From Hymenobacter translucens (GTDB taxonomy: Bacteria; Bacteroidota; Bacteroidia; Cytophagales; Hymenobacteraceae): a DNA stretch of 64,000 nucleotides. Position numbers and translations under genes: made by a program. Shown here piece after piece: positions 16,936-25,150 of this stretch; the first letter of the stretch is position 1, and each line of letters opens with the position of its first letter. Where the stretch lies: contig NZ_JAJERB010000001.1 of the NCBI RefSeq assembly GCF_020685205.1, positions 496,001 to 560,000 on the forward strand, written 5' to 3'. Below the pieces are notes generated by a model that had not been told where the DNA came from, did no database searches, and saw only the letters and a program-made list of their open reading frames with translations.

Positions 16936-18390
16936 TCAGCTACCAGCTTCCTTCTGTGCCTGACCCAGCTTGCTGTGCTTTTTGCCGTAGCCGTAGTAGA
17001 TGGCTAGGCCGATGGCCAGCCACACGAACAGCCGGAGCCAGGTGTCGGCAGGCAACGAAACCATCATCAGCAGGCAGGTCAGGATGCCGAGGATGGGCAC
17101 CACCGGCACCCAGGGCGTGCGGAAGCCGCGGGGCGCGTTGGGCTCCTTTTTGCGCATAATCAGCACGCCCAGGCACACCATCACAAAAGCCAGCAGGGTT
17201 CCGATGCTGGTCATCTCCCCGACGACGGAAATCGGCACGAAGCCGGCGAACAGGCTGATAAACAACCCCAGCAGCAGGCTCGACTGCAGCGGGGTATGAA
17301 ACCGGGGGTGAATCTCGGAAAAGATCTTTGGCAGCAGCCCGTCCTTTGACATCGAAAAGAACACCCGGCTCTGCCCCATCAGGTCCACCAGAATCACGGA
17401 GGTGTAGCCGATCAGAATGGCGACAATAATGGCCGAGCTCAGCCAGGCGTAGGGCGTTTTCTCAATGGCAATAGCCACCGGCGCCGCGCTGCCCTTAAAC
17501 TCGGTGTAGTTAGCCAGGCCGGTCATCACGTGCCCGAACAGCACGAACAGCACGGTGCAAACGAGCAGGGAGCCGATAATGCCGATGGGCATGTTTTTCT
17601 GCGGATTCTTGGTTTCCTGGGCCATAGTGGCCACGATGTCGAAGCCGATGAACACGAAGAACACCACCCCGGCCCCGCGCAGGATTCCGCTTAAGCCGAA
17701 CTCCCCGAACTTGCCGGTATTCTCCGGTATGTAGGGCTGGTAGTTGGCCGGGTCGATGTACTGCCAGCCGAGGGCAATAAATACCAGCACCACCAGCACC
17801 TTAAGGCTGACCACCAGCGCATTAAACCAGGCCGATCTGGAGGTACCCCGCACGATAATGGCCGTAATGGCCAGCACAATCAGCATAGCCGGCACGTTCA
17901 CCAGCCCCGATACCACCGAGCCGTCGGCCAGGGTGGCTTTCTCGAAGGGCGACATCACCAGCCGGGCCGGCAGGTGCAGGTCGTATTTGCTGAGAAACCG
18001 CACCAGGTACTGCGACCAGCTGATGGCCACCGTAGCGGCGCCCACCGAGTATTCCAGAATCAAATCCCAGCCGATAATCCAGGCAAACAGCTCTCCCATG
18101 GTGGCATAGGAATAGGTGTAGGCCGAACCGGCTACCGGCACCATGGAGGCAAACTCAGCGTAGCATAACGCCGAGAAGGCGCAGCCGACGGCGGCCACCA
18201 GAAAGGAGAGCGTAACGGCCGGCCCCGCATTTTCGGCGGCGGCAATGCCGGTCAGGGAAAACAGACCGGCCCCGATGATAACCCCAATGCCGATGGCAAT
18301 CAGGCTAAAGCCGTTGAGGCTGCGCTTGAGCGTATTCGCGCCCGTTTCGGCCGCTTCCAGACGAAGTAGCTCCAGTGATTTTTTAAGCAT
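16936..18390 (-). CDS. APC-family amino acid permease under a SAM riboswitch
   Basis: This 484-residue cytoplasmic-membrane transporter has about 12 helices. The helix-1 substrate motif is IGVIIGAGLFSLTG, and GSAYTYSYATMGE, VFFVFIGFDIVATMAQETKNPQ and RVFFSMSKDGLLP are hallmarks of the cationic amino-acid transporter/YfnA branch of the APC superfamily. Start ATG at 18390 (MLKKSLELLRLE) matches relatives. A SAM-I riboswitch lies upstream on the same strand at about 18683-18800 with its own promoter, and no gene intervenes. Methionine or a sulfur-containing amino acid is therefore a likely substrate, by inference only. Confidence 0.88.
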   Translation of the reverse strand: MLKKSLELLRLEAAETGANTLKRSLNGFSLIAIGIGVIIGAGLFSLTGIAAAENAGPAVTLSFLVAAVGCAFSALCYAEFASMVPVAGSAYTYSYATMGELFAWIIGWDLILEYSVGAATVAISWSQYLVRFLSKYDLHLPARLVMSPFEKATLADGSVVSGLVNVPAMLIVLAITAIIVRGTSRSAWFNALVVSLKVLVVLVFIALGWQYIDPANYQPYIPENTGKFGEFGLSGILRGAGVVFFVFIGFDIVATMAQETKNPQKNMPIGIIGSLLVCTVLFVLFGHVMTGLANYTEFKGSAAPVAIAIEKTPYAWLSSAIIVAILIGYTSVILVDLMGQSRVFFSMSKDGLLPKIFSEIHPRFHTPLQSSLLLGLFISLFAGFVPISVVGEMTSIGTLLAFVMVCLGVLIMRKKEPNAPRGFRTPWVPVVPILGILTCLLMMVSLPADTWLRLFVWLAIGLAIYYGYGKKHSKLGQAQKEAGS

Positions 18391-18682
18391 AAAATGAAAT
18401 GGGAACCGCACCGGCGCACGAATGAGCACAGTTCGGAGCTGTGCTGCCGCTGCACAGCAACAACGCCCCAAAACCCGCCAGGTGACCGGAAAGGCAAGAA
18501 GAAAAAGAAGAAAGGGGAAAAGTGGTCCGGGGCCGGCCGCTACCCAATGCGGCCTATTCTACCGGCTGACGCCCGGCAGTTCAACAACAGCAACAACACC
18601 CCGCCGCGGCTACGGCGGATATGAGCAGCCCGGGGGCGGCAAAAAAAAGAGAAACGGCGTTGCGGGTAATTTCCACGGCTAC
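18391..18682 (-). other. Long leader between SAM riboswitch and permease
   Basis: No conserved gene is seen in this 290-base stretch. On the minus strand it has a T8 run (18641-18648) about 35 bases after the riboswitch and a short frame rich in leucine codons (GVLLLLLN) near 18580-18610. It is purine/pyrimidine biased near 18490-18520. It may hold the riboswitch expression platform and a leader peptide. Confidence 0.4.
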
Positions 18683-18800
18683 TTGTTTTTATATGGCCCG
18701 CCGCGGGGCAGCGGACCTTCGGTTGGGCACCGTTCCGCACGTTGCGGGGGTTGCCGGCGCGTCAAAGAGCCTGTCTCTCAGCGCCTCGATATAAAAACAA
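18683..18800 (-). ncRNA. SAM-I (S-box) riboswitch
   Basis: Read on the minus strand, a perfect 12-bp P1 stem is formed by TTGTTTTTATAT (18789-18800) and ATATAAAAACAA (18683-18694). Inside are the S-box core elements in order: GAGAGACAGGCTC, TTTGACG, CGCCGGCAACC, a small P3 hairpin CCGCAACGTGCGG, then GGTGCCCAACC and a final P4-like hairpin. These match the conserved GGCAACC and GGTGCCAA segments of the SAM-I family. By family knowledge, SAM binding reduces expression of downstream methionine genes. The only downstream gene is the APC permease. Confidence 0.87.
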
Positions 18801-18827
18801 TCCTTCGGGCAAAAAGAATTGGTAGCG

Positions 18828-18835
18828 CAAAGATA
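18828..18835 (-). promoter_or_regulatory. -7 box TATCTTTG for the riboswitch/permease transcript
   Basis: This is a perfect TAnnTTTG on the minus strand, with TTG at 18857-18859 about 21 bases upstream acting as the -33 element. It would start transcription just before the riboswitch. Confidence 0.75.
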
Positions 18836-18967
18836 CTGCCCGCCGGCCCGGTTTTGCAACGTGCCGCCTCGATTAGGGCCGGTTGGGTGCTTTCCAGACC
18901 CAACCCCGGCCCCGCCCGGCACCGTAAGCAAGCCTTCCGCATCTCCCCTGCCCGCTAACCCGCTCCT

Positions 18968-19681
18968 ATGCACCCCGCACTTAAAAAAGCCCTGACGGTA
19001 ACGGCCTATACTACCGGCTCCCTGGTCGGGGCTGTGAGCCTCTACGTGGCTACTTCCTTTCTGCTGTCCCGGATTCCGGTGAATGCCGAGGACGCCGACC
19101 CGGCCGAAGACGTCGACATCTATATCTTCTCCAACGGCGTGCACACCGACATCGTGACGCCCATCCGGCACGAGCTGATCGACTGGACCACACTGGTGCC
19201 CATCGAGGATACCCCGGCCAAAGACGCGGCGGCGCAGTTTATCGGCTTCGGCTGGGGCGACAAGGGCTTTTACCTGGATACGCCCACCTGGGCCGAGCTT
19301 AAAGCCAGCACCGCGTTCAAAGCCATGTTCTACCTGAGTTCCTCGGCCATGCACACCACCTTCTACCAGACGATGCAGGAGTCGGCCAGCTGCGTGAAAA
19401 TCAAAATCAGCCGGGACGAGTACCGCCGACTGATTGACTTCATTAAAGCCAGTTTCGAGTGCGATGCTCAGGGCCGGCCGCTGCACATCGGAAACCACAG
19501 CTACGGGCAGCACGACGCTTTCTACGAAGCCAAGCGGACCTACAGCTTCCTTTACACCTGCAACACCTGGGCGAACAGCGCCCTCAAGGCCAGCGGGCAG
19601 CGGGCCTGCCTCTGGACGGCCATGGACTGGGGCATCTTCTACCAGTACCGCCGCCCCGGCCCGCCGGTACCCGCGGTGTGA
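18968..19681 (+). CDS. DUF2459 / TIGR02117 family protein
   Basis: This 237-residue protein has an N-terminal signal-anchor (residues about 8-32) and conserved segments IYIFSNGVHTDIVTP, GFGWGDKGFYLDTPTW, MHTTFY and YTCNTWANSALKASG. These are the features of the conserved TIGR02117 family (DUF2459), with a Cys and His pattern reminiscent of NlpC/P60-like peptidases. The function is unknown; it probably acts in the periplasm. It is divergent from the riboswitch-permease unit. Confidence 0.8.
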   Translation: MHPALKKALTVTAYTTGSLVGAVSLYVATSFLLSRIPVNAEDADPAEDVDIYIFSNGVHTDIVTPIRHELIDWTTLVPIEDTPAKDAAAQFIGFGWGDKGFYLDTPTWAELKASTAFKAMFYLSSSAMHTTFYQTMQESASCVKIKISRDEYRRLIDFIKASFECDAQGRPLHIGNHSYGQHDAFYEAKRTYSFLYTCNTWANSALKASGQRACLWTAMDWGIFYQYRRPGPPVPAV

Positions 19682-19805
19682 GCAGCGCCAAACTTTTTTC
19701 ATCTGTTTGGAGGGCGCGCCGTATGGCCTTACCAGCAGTACCCCAAGACGAAACACCTGATAATCAGCGCACGAATCCGCCTGCCAGGTAGCCGACGTGA
19801 AAAAA

Positions 19806-19838
19806 GCCCGAGCGTTTAACGGGCCGATTGACTTTTTT
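19806..19838 (+). terminator. Weak hairpin with T-run
   Basis: GCCCG (19806-19810) pairs with CGGGC (19820-19824) and a T7 run follows at 19832-19838. It lies about 125 bases after the DUF2459 stop. Confidence 0.45.
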
Positions 19839-19971
19839 TATTTGCCTGATGAAAGGATTTAAGGCCAAAACTGGCACCTGAGTTGCCTATTGCCTTAGCA
19901 GAAGCAAAAAACTCTGATCCGGACGGAGTTTCGCTATCCTTCCAAAATAAAACAATTCAGATACCTTACCC

Positions 19972-20409
19972 ATGAAAAAGATCCTCGTTCTCCTCGCTGC
20001 CTTTACCTTTTCCGCCGGCGTTGCCTCGGCCCAGACTCCGGCTCAGACCAAGATCAAGCACAAGGTAAAAACCGAGCACGGTGCCAAAGCTGACAAGACG
20101 CCCGAGCAGAAAGCCGAGCGCTCTGCCCAGAAAATGGCCAAAAGCCTGGGCCTGAGTGCCGAGCAAACCGAGAAAGTGCGTCAGCTGAACCTGGCCCGCT
20201 TCCAGGAGCGCCAGGCCAAGCGCGCCCACCAGGGCACGGCTGCCAAAACCCGCGCCAGCCGCCAGGAAATGAAGGCCGGCCGGGAGCAGTACGAAGCCCA
20301 GCTGAAGCAGATCCTCAGCGCCGACCAGTTCGCGAAGTACGCGCAGCTGAAAGCCGAGAAGATGGAAAAGCAAAAGGCCAGCCGTAAAGCCAAAACCCAG
20401 AAGAGCTAA
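19972..20409 (+). CDS. Secreted helical protein, Spy/CpxP-like
   Basis: This 145-residue protein has a clear signal peptide cleaved after VASA and a highly basic, Lys/Ala/Gln-rich helical body. The segment GLSAEQTEKVRQL resembles the LTxxQ motif of Spy/CpxP periplasmic proteins, and ILSADQFAKYAQL repeats the pattern. It is probably a periplasmic chaperone-like or stress protein. A similar protein is encoded at 42034-42558. The specific role is unknown. Confidence 0.65.
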   Translation: MKKILVLLAAFTFSAGVASAQTPAQTKIKHKVKTEHGAKADKTPEQKAERSAQKMAKSLGLSAEQTEKVRQLNLARFQERQAKRAHQGTAAKTRASRQEMKAGREQYEAQLKQILSADQFAKYAQLKAEKMEKQKASRKAKTQKS

Positions 20410-20433
20410 TCCTGCTCATACTACCGCTGAAGA

Positions 20434-20466
20434 AAGCCCCGACCGTACTGGCCGGGGCTTTTTTAG
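20434..20466 (+). terminator. Intrinsic terminator overlapping the ecsC stop codon
   Basis: AAGCCCCG (20434-20441) pairs with CGGGGCTT (20453-20460), followed by a T-run. The opposite-strand EcsC stop codon lies inside the T-run at 20463-20465. Confidence 0.8.
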
Positions 20467-21212
20467 TTACCTGACGCTGGCAGGGCCTTTTCCAGCGCCG
20501 CCCTTCCGCGCAGACGGTAGCAGTTCATGGCCGTATCGGCGAGCTGCTCGATCAGGCGGTAGTTGGCCACCGCCCCCACCGCCGCGCCAATCACGGGCAC
20601 CAGCTGAGCCAGCTTGGCCAGGTCGATATAGTCGCGGTACTCCTGCTGAAAAGTGCGCCAGTCGAAGTCGTGCACGTCCGGGGGTAGGGTGTGGCGGTAG
20701 GCGTCCCAGTCGGCGACGCGCCGGTAGATGTCGTTGCGGGTATGCTGGCTGGAAAAGGCGAGCTGGAAGATGTGGAGCAGAAACAGCCGCTCGGAGTAGT
20801 CGCGCACGTCGTAGCCGTAGAGGGCGGCCACATCGAACAGCAGCTTGAGCTTAATGCCGAGTAACAAGGGGAAGTCGGCCAGGCCGAGCAGGAAGCCGCC
20901 CGCGCCGGTAACGGCGCCCTCGGCCGCAGCGGTGGTGCGGTAGTAGCGCACGTGGTCCCTCACGGCCGCTTCGCGCTCGGTCAGGCTGGCGTCGAGCAGC
21001 GGCTTGCGGGTGGTATGCGTCGAGCCGAACAGTACGCCGCGCACCATCTGCTTGATGGCCGAGGTCAGGGCCTGGTGGACTTTTTCGGGCAGCAGGGCAT
21101 TGAGCCGGATCTGTAACCGTCGGGTAAAGCGGTTGAGCAGCGTAGGCGTCTGCTGCATCTTTTGCTGCCACTCGCGCAGCTCGATGAGGGCTTGTTGTTC
21201 GGGGGTGAGCAT
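20463..21212 (-). CDS. EcsC family protein
   Basis: This 249-residue protein has the EcsC-family pattern: a basic N-terminal helix, then TGAGGFLLGLADFPLLLGIKLKLLFDVAALYGYD with two hydrophobic stretches, and a C-terminal VPVIGAAVGAVANYRLIEQLADTAMNCYRLR. EcsC proteins associate with membranes and their function is not settled. The start context MLTPEQQALIELREWQ is typical. The gene converges on the Spy-like gene, and its stop codon lies inside that gene's terminator. Confidence 0.85.
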   Translation of the reverse strand: MLTPEQQALIELREWQQKMQQTPTLLNRFTRRLQIRLNALLPEKVHQALTSAIKQMVRGVLFGSTHTTRKPLLDASLTEREAAVRDHVRYYRTTAAAEGAVTGAGGFLLGLADFPLLLGIKLKLLFDVAALYGYDVRDYSERLFLLHIFQLAFSSQHTRNDIYRRVADWDAYRHTLPPDVHDFDWRTFQQEYRDYIDLAKLAQLVPVIGAAVGAVANYRLIEQLADTAMNCYRLRGRAALEKALPASGN

Positions 21213-21229
21213 GTTCGGAGGTGTTTCGG

Positions 21230-21677
21230 CTAGTTAATAAAAAGGCTTTTTACCTCTTCCGTAAAATCTACCGTCTCGGTAAACTCCTTCCAGGTCAGGA
21301 AACGAGGCCATAACGCGCTAGGGACTTTATGCGAATGACTAAGTCGGAAAAGCTCTTTCCCTTCTAAGCGAAGCGGATAAATCACCCTCGATGCCCATCC
21401 GGCAGAACTTGCCAGCCCAGGAATCAACTCCTGGCTAAGCGCTTTTCCTACCTGCAACCAGAATTCATTTGTAGCTGCCTCTAATGGCACCTCCCACCAC
21501 TCGGTAACTGTATCAGCAAAAACAAACCAGGAACCAATCGTCAGACCGCGGCCCGGCGGCAGTGGTAAATTCTCCGATTAGCCTCAGGTCGGTGATGTAA
21601 ACTGACCATAGCTGCTGCCCTCCTGCTTTACAAAGCACTGCTTCATCTGCAAGAGTAAGCCTAACAGAATCAGCCAT
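21230..21677 (-). pseudogene. Frameshifted hypothetical gene
   Basis: Two overlapping frames on the minus strand read as one protein of about 150 residues. From ATG 21677 the first frame gives MADSVRLTLADEAVL and continues to YITDLRLIGEFTT before an early stop. A second frame, open from near 21560, gives LPLPPGRGLTIGSWFVFADTV, then EAATNEFWLQVGKALSQ, and ends at 21230. One inserted or lost base near 21550-21570 would join them. It is AT-richer than its surroundings (27 G+C of 60 at 21241-21300), suggesting transfer. It could be a decayed gene or a base-calling error. I do not recognise the family. Confidence 0.6.
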
Positions 21678-21687
21678 ATACCTGATT

Positions 21688-22722
21688 TCACTTTAAACTG
21701 TAAATCCGCTCGATAATCTCGACCACCTTCATGCCTTCCAGCGCGTTGGTGGTGGCGAAGCCGCGCTTCTGCACGGTGTCCACCACGTTCTCGATGACCT
21801 GCACGTGGTTGGCGGCGCTGCCCTGATAAGGGCCGTAGTCGTTGGCGGGGTTTGTTGGAGCCAGCTCAGGCAACTCGTAGCCCTGCACGTGACAGTACTC
21901 TACCCGGTCCATGTACTGCCCGCCGATGCGCAGGCTGCCGTGCTCGGCCACCACCGTCAGGGAGCTTTCCAGGTTCCGGTCCCACACGCTGGTGCTGTAT
22001 TGCAGCGTGCCGGCCCCACCCCGGACCAGCTCAAAGCTCACCAGGCCGGAGTCCTCGAAATCGGTAATGCCGGCATGGTTGAAGTCGTAAAAACGGGCCT
22101 GCAGGTTCTGCACGTCGCCGAACACCCAGTAGAGCAAGTCCACGAAATGGCTGAACTGGGTAAACAGCGTACCCCCGTCCTGGTCGCGGCGGCCTTTCCA
22201 GCTTGTGCCGCCCTTGTAATAGCGGGCGTCGCGGTTCCAGAAGCAGTTGATCTGCACCAGGTAAATCTGCCCCAGCCGACCAGAGTCCACCAAATCCTTC
22301 AGCCACTGCGAAGGCGGGGAATAGCGGTTCTGCATAACCCCGAACACCAGCCGGCCGGTCTGCAAAGCCACGTGGATGATATCCTCCGCGTCGCGCTTGC
22401 GCAGGGCAATGGGCTTTTCGATGACCACATGCAGGCCATGACGGAGTCCGGCAATGGCCTGGGGCGCGTGCTGATGGTTGGGCGTGGCTACCGTCAGCAC
22501 GTCGGCCGGAGACCCGCTGGTCAGAAACTCGTCGAGGGAAGCAAAGAACGGCACCCCCGGAAACTCGGCGGCCAGCTCCGGCTGTAGCCCGGCGCGCACG
22601 TCAATCAGGGCAACCAGCCGGGCACCGGGGTGGCGGGCAACCAGGGCGGCGTGTCGGCGGCCGATATGGCCTACCCCGCAAATGGCAAAGCGGACAGCGG
22701 CAGGAGATTCAGGAGTAGTCAC
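21688..22722 (-). CDS. Gfo/Idh/MocA oxidoreductase, WbpB/WlbA-like
   Basis: This 344-residue NAD-dependent sugar dehydrogenase has the Rossmann motif ICGVGHIGRRH at residues 13-23, the family EKP motif (VVIEKPIALRKRDA) carrying the catalytic lysine, and TSWKGRRDQDGGTLFTQFSHFVDLLYW with the active-site His. The start is GTG at 22722, just 4 bases after a -7 box. Next to an aminotransferase it resembles the WbpB-WbpE pair, which oxidises C3 of UDP-GlcNAcA and then aminates it on the way to 2,3-diacetamido sugars. WbpA and WbpD are not in the window, so the substrate is inferred. Confidence 0.85.
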   Translation of the reverse strand: MTTPESPAAVRFAICGVGHIGRRHAALVARHPGARLVALIDVRAGLQPELAAEFPGVPFFASLDEFLTSGSPADVLTVATPNHQHAPQAIAGLRHGLHVVIEKPIALRKRDAEDIIHVALQTGRLVFGVMQNRYSPPSQWLKDLVDSGRLGQIYLVQINCFWNRDARYYKGGTSWKGRRDQDGGTLFTQFSHFVDLLYWVFGDVQNLQARFYDFNHAGITDFEDSGLVSFELVRGGAGTLQYSTSVWDRNLESSLTVVAEHGSLRIGGQYMDRVEYCHVQGYELPELAPTNPANDYGPYQGSAANHVQVIENVVDTVQKRGFATTNALEGMKVVEIIERIYSLK

Positions 22723-22726
22723 GAAG

Positions 22727-22734
22727 CGAAGGTA
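22727..22734 (-). promoter_or_regulatory. -7 box TACCTTCG four bases before a GTG start
   Basis: The minus-strand box ends 4 bases before the GTG at 22722, implying a leaderless message for the oxidoreductase. Confidence 0.45.
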
Positions 22735-22795
22735 ACGGCAACTTGCAGTTGGCGGAAACAGGACCGCTGTGCAACGCCAGATCGGAGCTGGAATT

Positions 22796-23929
22796 TTACC
22801 CGGCTGCGTTTTCCGTCCATTCGCGCACGCACTTCGTCACATAGGCTACTTGCGCTTCGCTCAGCTCGGGATGAACGGGCAATGACAAAACGGTGCGGCA
22901 CAGCGTCTCGGCCACCGAAAACTGCCCTTCGCGGTAACCCAGGTATTCATAAGCCGGCTGTTGGTGCAGGGGCCGAGGGTAATAGATCATGGTAGGCACG
23001 CCGCAGGCTTTCAGGTAGTTCTGCAGGTCGTCGCGCCGTGCTTGCTGGTCGAGGGTGATGGTGTACTGGTGAAAGACGTGGGTGCTGCCTGGCTGCCGGA
23101 CCGGCACGCGTATACCGGGCAGACTCCGCAGCGCTTCATCGTAGTAAGCAGCCACGGCCTGGCGACGGTCGGTCCAGGCGTCGAGGTGGCGTAGCTTTAC
23201 GCGCAGCAGCGCCGCCTGCAGCGTGTCGAGGCGGGAGTTGAGGCCGAGGCGCTGGTGCACGTACTTGCGGCCCCGGGCCTGACCGTGGTTGGCCAGCTCG
23301 TACAGCAGCTCCGCCCGGGCCGGGTCGCGGGTAAGCAGGGCGCCGCCGTCGCCGAGGGCACCGAGGTTTTTAGAAGGGAAAAACGACGTGGTGCCCACCT
23401 CTCCTACCGTCCCCGCCGCCTGAGCCGTTCCGTCCGGAAACGTCCACACGGCGCCCAGGGCCTGGGCATTGTCTTCGATAAGCGCCAGCTTACGGCGCTG
23501 GCACAGCTGCCGCAGGGCCGTCAGATCAGCACACTGCCCGTAGAGATGCACGGCCATGATGGCCCGGGTGCGGGGCGTGATGGCAGCCTCGGCCGCGGCC
23601 GGGTCGAGCGTAAAGGTATGTGGCAGCACTTCGGCCAGCACGGGGCGCAAGCCCAGAACGGCGGCGGCTTCGGCGGTAGCCACGTACGTAAAGGCCGGCA
23701 CGATGACTTCGTCGCCGGGCTGCAGGTGCAGGCTCATCAGCGCCAGTTGCAGGGCATCGGTGCCGTTGGCGCAGGGCACCACCTGCGCGCCTCCCAGGTA
23801 CTGGCCCAGCTCCCCGGCAAAGTCCGCCACGTCGGGTCCCTGAATAAAGGCGCTTTCGTCGAACACCCGGCGCAGGGCCTCGTCCAGCTCGGGCTGAATA
23901 TAGGCGTGCTGCACGGCCAGGTCCAGCAT
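22796..23929 (-). CDS. DegT/DnrJ/EryC1/StrS aminotransferase, WbpE-like
   Basis: This PLP-dependent sugar aminotransferase has 377 residues from ATG 23929 (MLDLAVQHAYIQPELDEAL). CANGTDALQLAL binds the cofactor phosphate, EDNAQALGA carries the aspartate, and FFPSKNLGALGDGGA contains the PLP lysine. An in-frame ATG at 23980 adds 17 Pro-rich residues that do not match relatives. However, a -7 box at 23991 would start transcription close to it, so the longer form cannot be excluded. It is co-oriented with the Gfo/Idh gene 73 bases downstream, consistent with a WbpE-like step adding a C3 amino group. Confidence 0.87.
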   Translation of the reverse strand: MLDLAVQHAYIQPELDEALRRVFDESAFIQGPDVADFAGELGQYLGGAQVVPCANGTDALQLALMSLHLQPGDEVIVPAFTYVATAEAAAVLGLRPVLAEVLPHTFTLDPAAAEAAITPRTRAIMAVHLYGQCADLTALRQLCQRRKLALIEDNAQALGAVWTFPDGTAQAAGTVGEVGTTSFFPSKNLGALGDGGALLTRDPARAELLYELANHGQARGRKYVHQRLGLNSRLDTLQAALLRVKLRHLDAWTDRRQAVAAYYDEALRSLPGIRVPVRQPGSTHVFHQYTITLDQQARRDDLQNYLKACGVPTMIYYPRPLHQQPAYEYLGYREGQFSVAETLCRTVLSLPVHPELSEAQVAYVTKCVREWTENAAG

Positions 23930-23990
23930 CTGAATGGGGGAAGGCGGCTTGGGGAAGGTCGGCAAGTGGGGCGGCAGCAAGGGTGAGCCT

Positions 23991-23998
23991 CAAAGATA
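23991..23998 (-). promoter_or_regulatory. -7 box TATCTTTG for the aminotransferase
   Basis: This is a perfect TAnnTTTG on the minus strand, 61 bases before ATG 23929 and 10 bases before the alternative ATG 23980. Confidence 0.6.
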
Positions 23999-24118
23999 GA
24001 CGTGGCGGCCACATGCCGGGTATGCTCGATTATATAACCCAACCAGAATACTCTGCGTTACAGGGGCTCGACAGCGGGCTTCAAGGCCCACCGTTGTTTC
24101 ACTTAATCTTTCCAAGTC

Positions 24119-25033
24119 ATGAAAAAGAACCTTCTCTCGATACCCGCCCTGGCGGCCATGCTGCTGCTCGGCGGCATGAGCTTCACCCAGGTGAGCTGCT
24201 CGCAGGCCGATAACAAAGAAGCCGCCCAGAACACCGATCAGGCCTATACCGACTTCCAGACCTTCGTCACCAATACCGAAGCCAGCGCCGGCACCGTCGC
24301 CAACCAGACCGAAACCGAGTGGAACGACGAAACGGCCCAGCTGAAAAGCGACTACGAAGCCAAGATGACGGCGGCAGAAGCCGATGCCGCCAACTGGGAC
24401 GAGGCCCGCAAAGCCGAGTACGAGCAGCTTAAAACCCGCTACAATACCGCCTACGCCGCTCGTCAGGCTGCTTGGGACAGCCGCGCCGGCGCTTCGGCCT
24501 CCTCGAGCGGGGCTGGCAGTGCGCCCGCCAAGCTGGGCCAGTATTACAAGCCCAGCCAGCCCGCCGCCGCGCTGACGGCCGCTAATGCCCGCGCGACCTA
24601 CGAGAGCTTCACGGCCATGGTAAAGCAGAACGAGAACCGCTACGACATTGACGACTGGCGCAACATCAACGCCGAGTGGCGCGCCCTCGACGAGAAGTAT
24701 GACCAGATCAAGGACCAGGTAAGCACCGCCGACAAGGCCGAAATTGCCAAGGAAAAGCTGAAGTACGCCGCGTTTAAGTCGTACGACAAAGCCGAGGCCC
24801 GGGCCTCCCAGGGAGCCGCGGCAGTAAGCGGGGCGGCCAGCAGTGCGGAAGCCGGAACCCGCGACGAGCGCCAGGAAGTGAAAACTGCCGCCTCCAACAC
24901 CGCTTCCGACGTGAAGGAAGCCGGTAAGACGGTTGGCCAGAAAATCGGCAACGCCGCCCAGAAAGTAGGCGAAAAGACCAAAGAAGGCTACAAGGAAGTG
25001 AAGTCGGAAGTGAAGAACACCGACAACGACTAA
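24119..25033 (+). CDS. Exported helical protein with LEA-like C-terminus
   Basis: This 304-residue protein has a signal sequence ending FTQVSCSQADN, where Cys27 may be lipid-modified although the lipobox is not canonical. The body is almost all charged helix with two similar DUF6565-like halves (YTDFQTFVTNTEA; YESFTAMVKQNENRYDIDDW). The C-terminal third, with TASDVKEAGKTVGQKIGNAAQ and VGEKTKEGYKEVKSE, resembles LEA/YtxH-type amphipathic repeats. It is probably a periplasmic or outer-membrane-anchored stress protein. The function is unknown. Confidence 0.7.
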   Translation: MKKNLLSIPALAAMLLLGGMSFTQVSCSQADNKEAAQNTDQAYTDFQTFVTNTEASAGTVANQTETEWNDETAQLKSDYEAKMTAAEADAANWDEARKAEYEQLKTRYNTAYAARQAAWDSRAGASASSSGAGSAPAKLGQYYKPSQPAAALTAANARATYESFTAMVKQNENRYDIDDWRNINAEWRALDEKYDQIKDQVSTADKAEIAKEKLKYAAFKSYDKAEARASQGAAAVSGAASSAEAGTRDERQEVKTAASNTASDVKEAGKTVGQKIGNAAQKVGEKTKEGYKEVKSEVKNTDND

Positions 25034-25053
25034 CCTCCGCGATGCTGCCAAGT

Positions 25054-25086
25054 AAAAAAGCCCCCGCCTGCGCGGGGGCTTTTTTT
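25054..25086. terminator. Bidirectional intrinsic terminator
   Basis: A6 + GCCCCCGC pairs with GCGGGGGC + T7, with a 4-base loop. It ends the helical-protein gene and also suits transcripts from the right. Confidence 0.9.
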
Positions 25087-25150
25087 ATGAAAATTCAGTC
25101 AACTGCATCAGCGAAGTGTACGCTTAAAGTTTCAGGCCCGACTTATAGCT

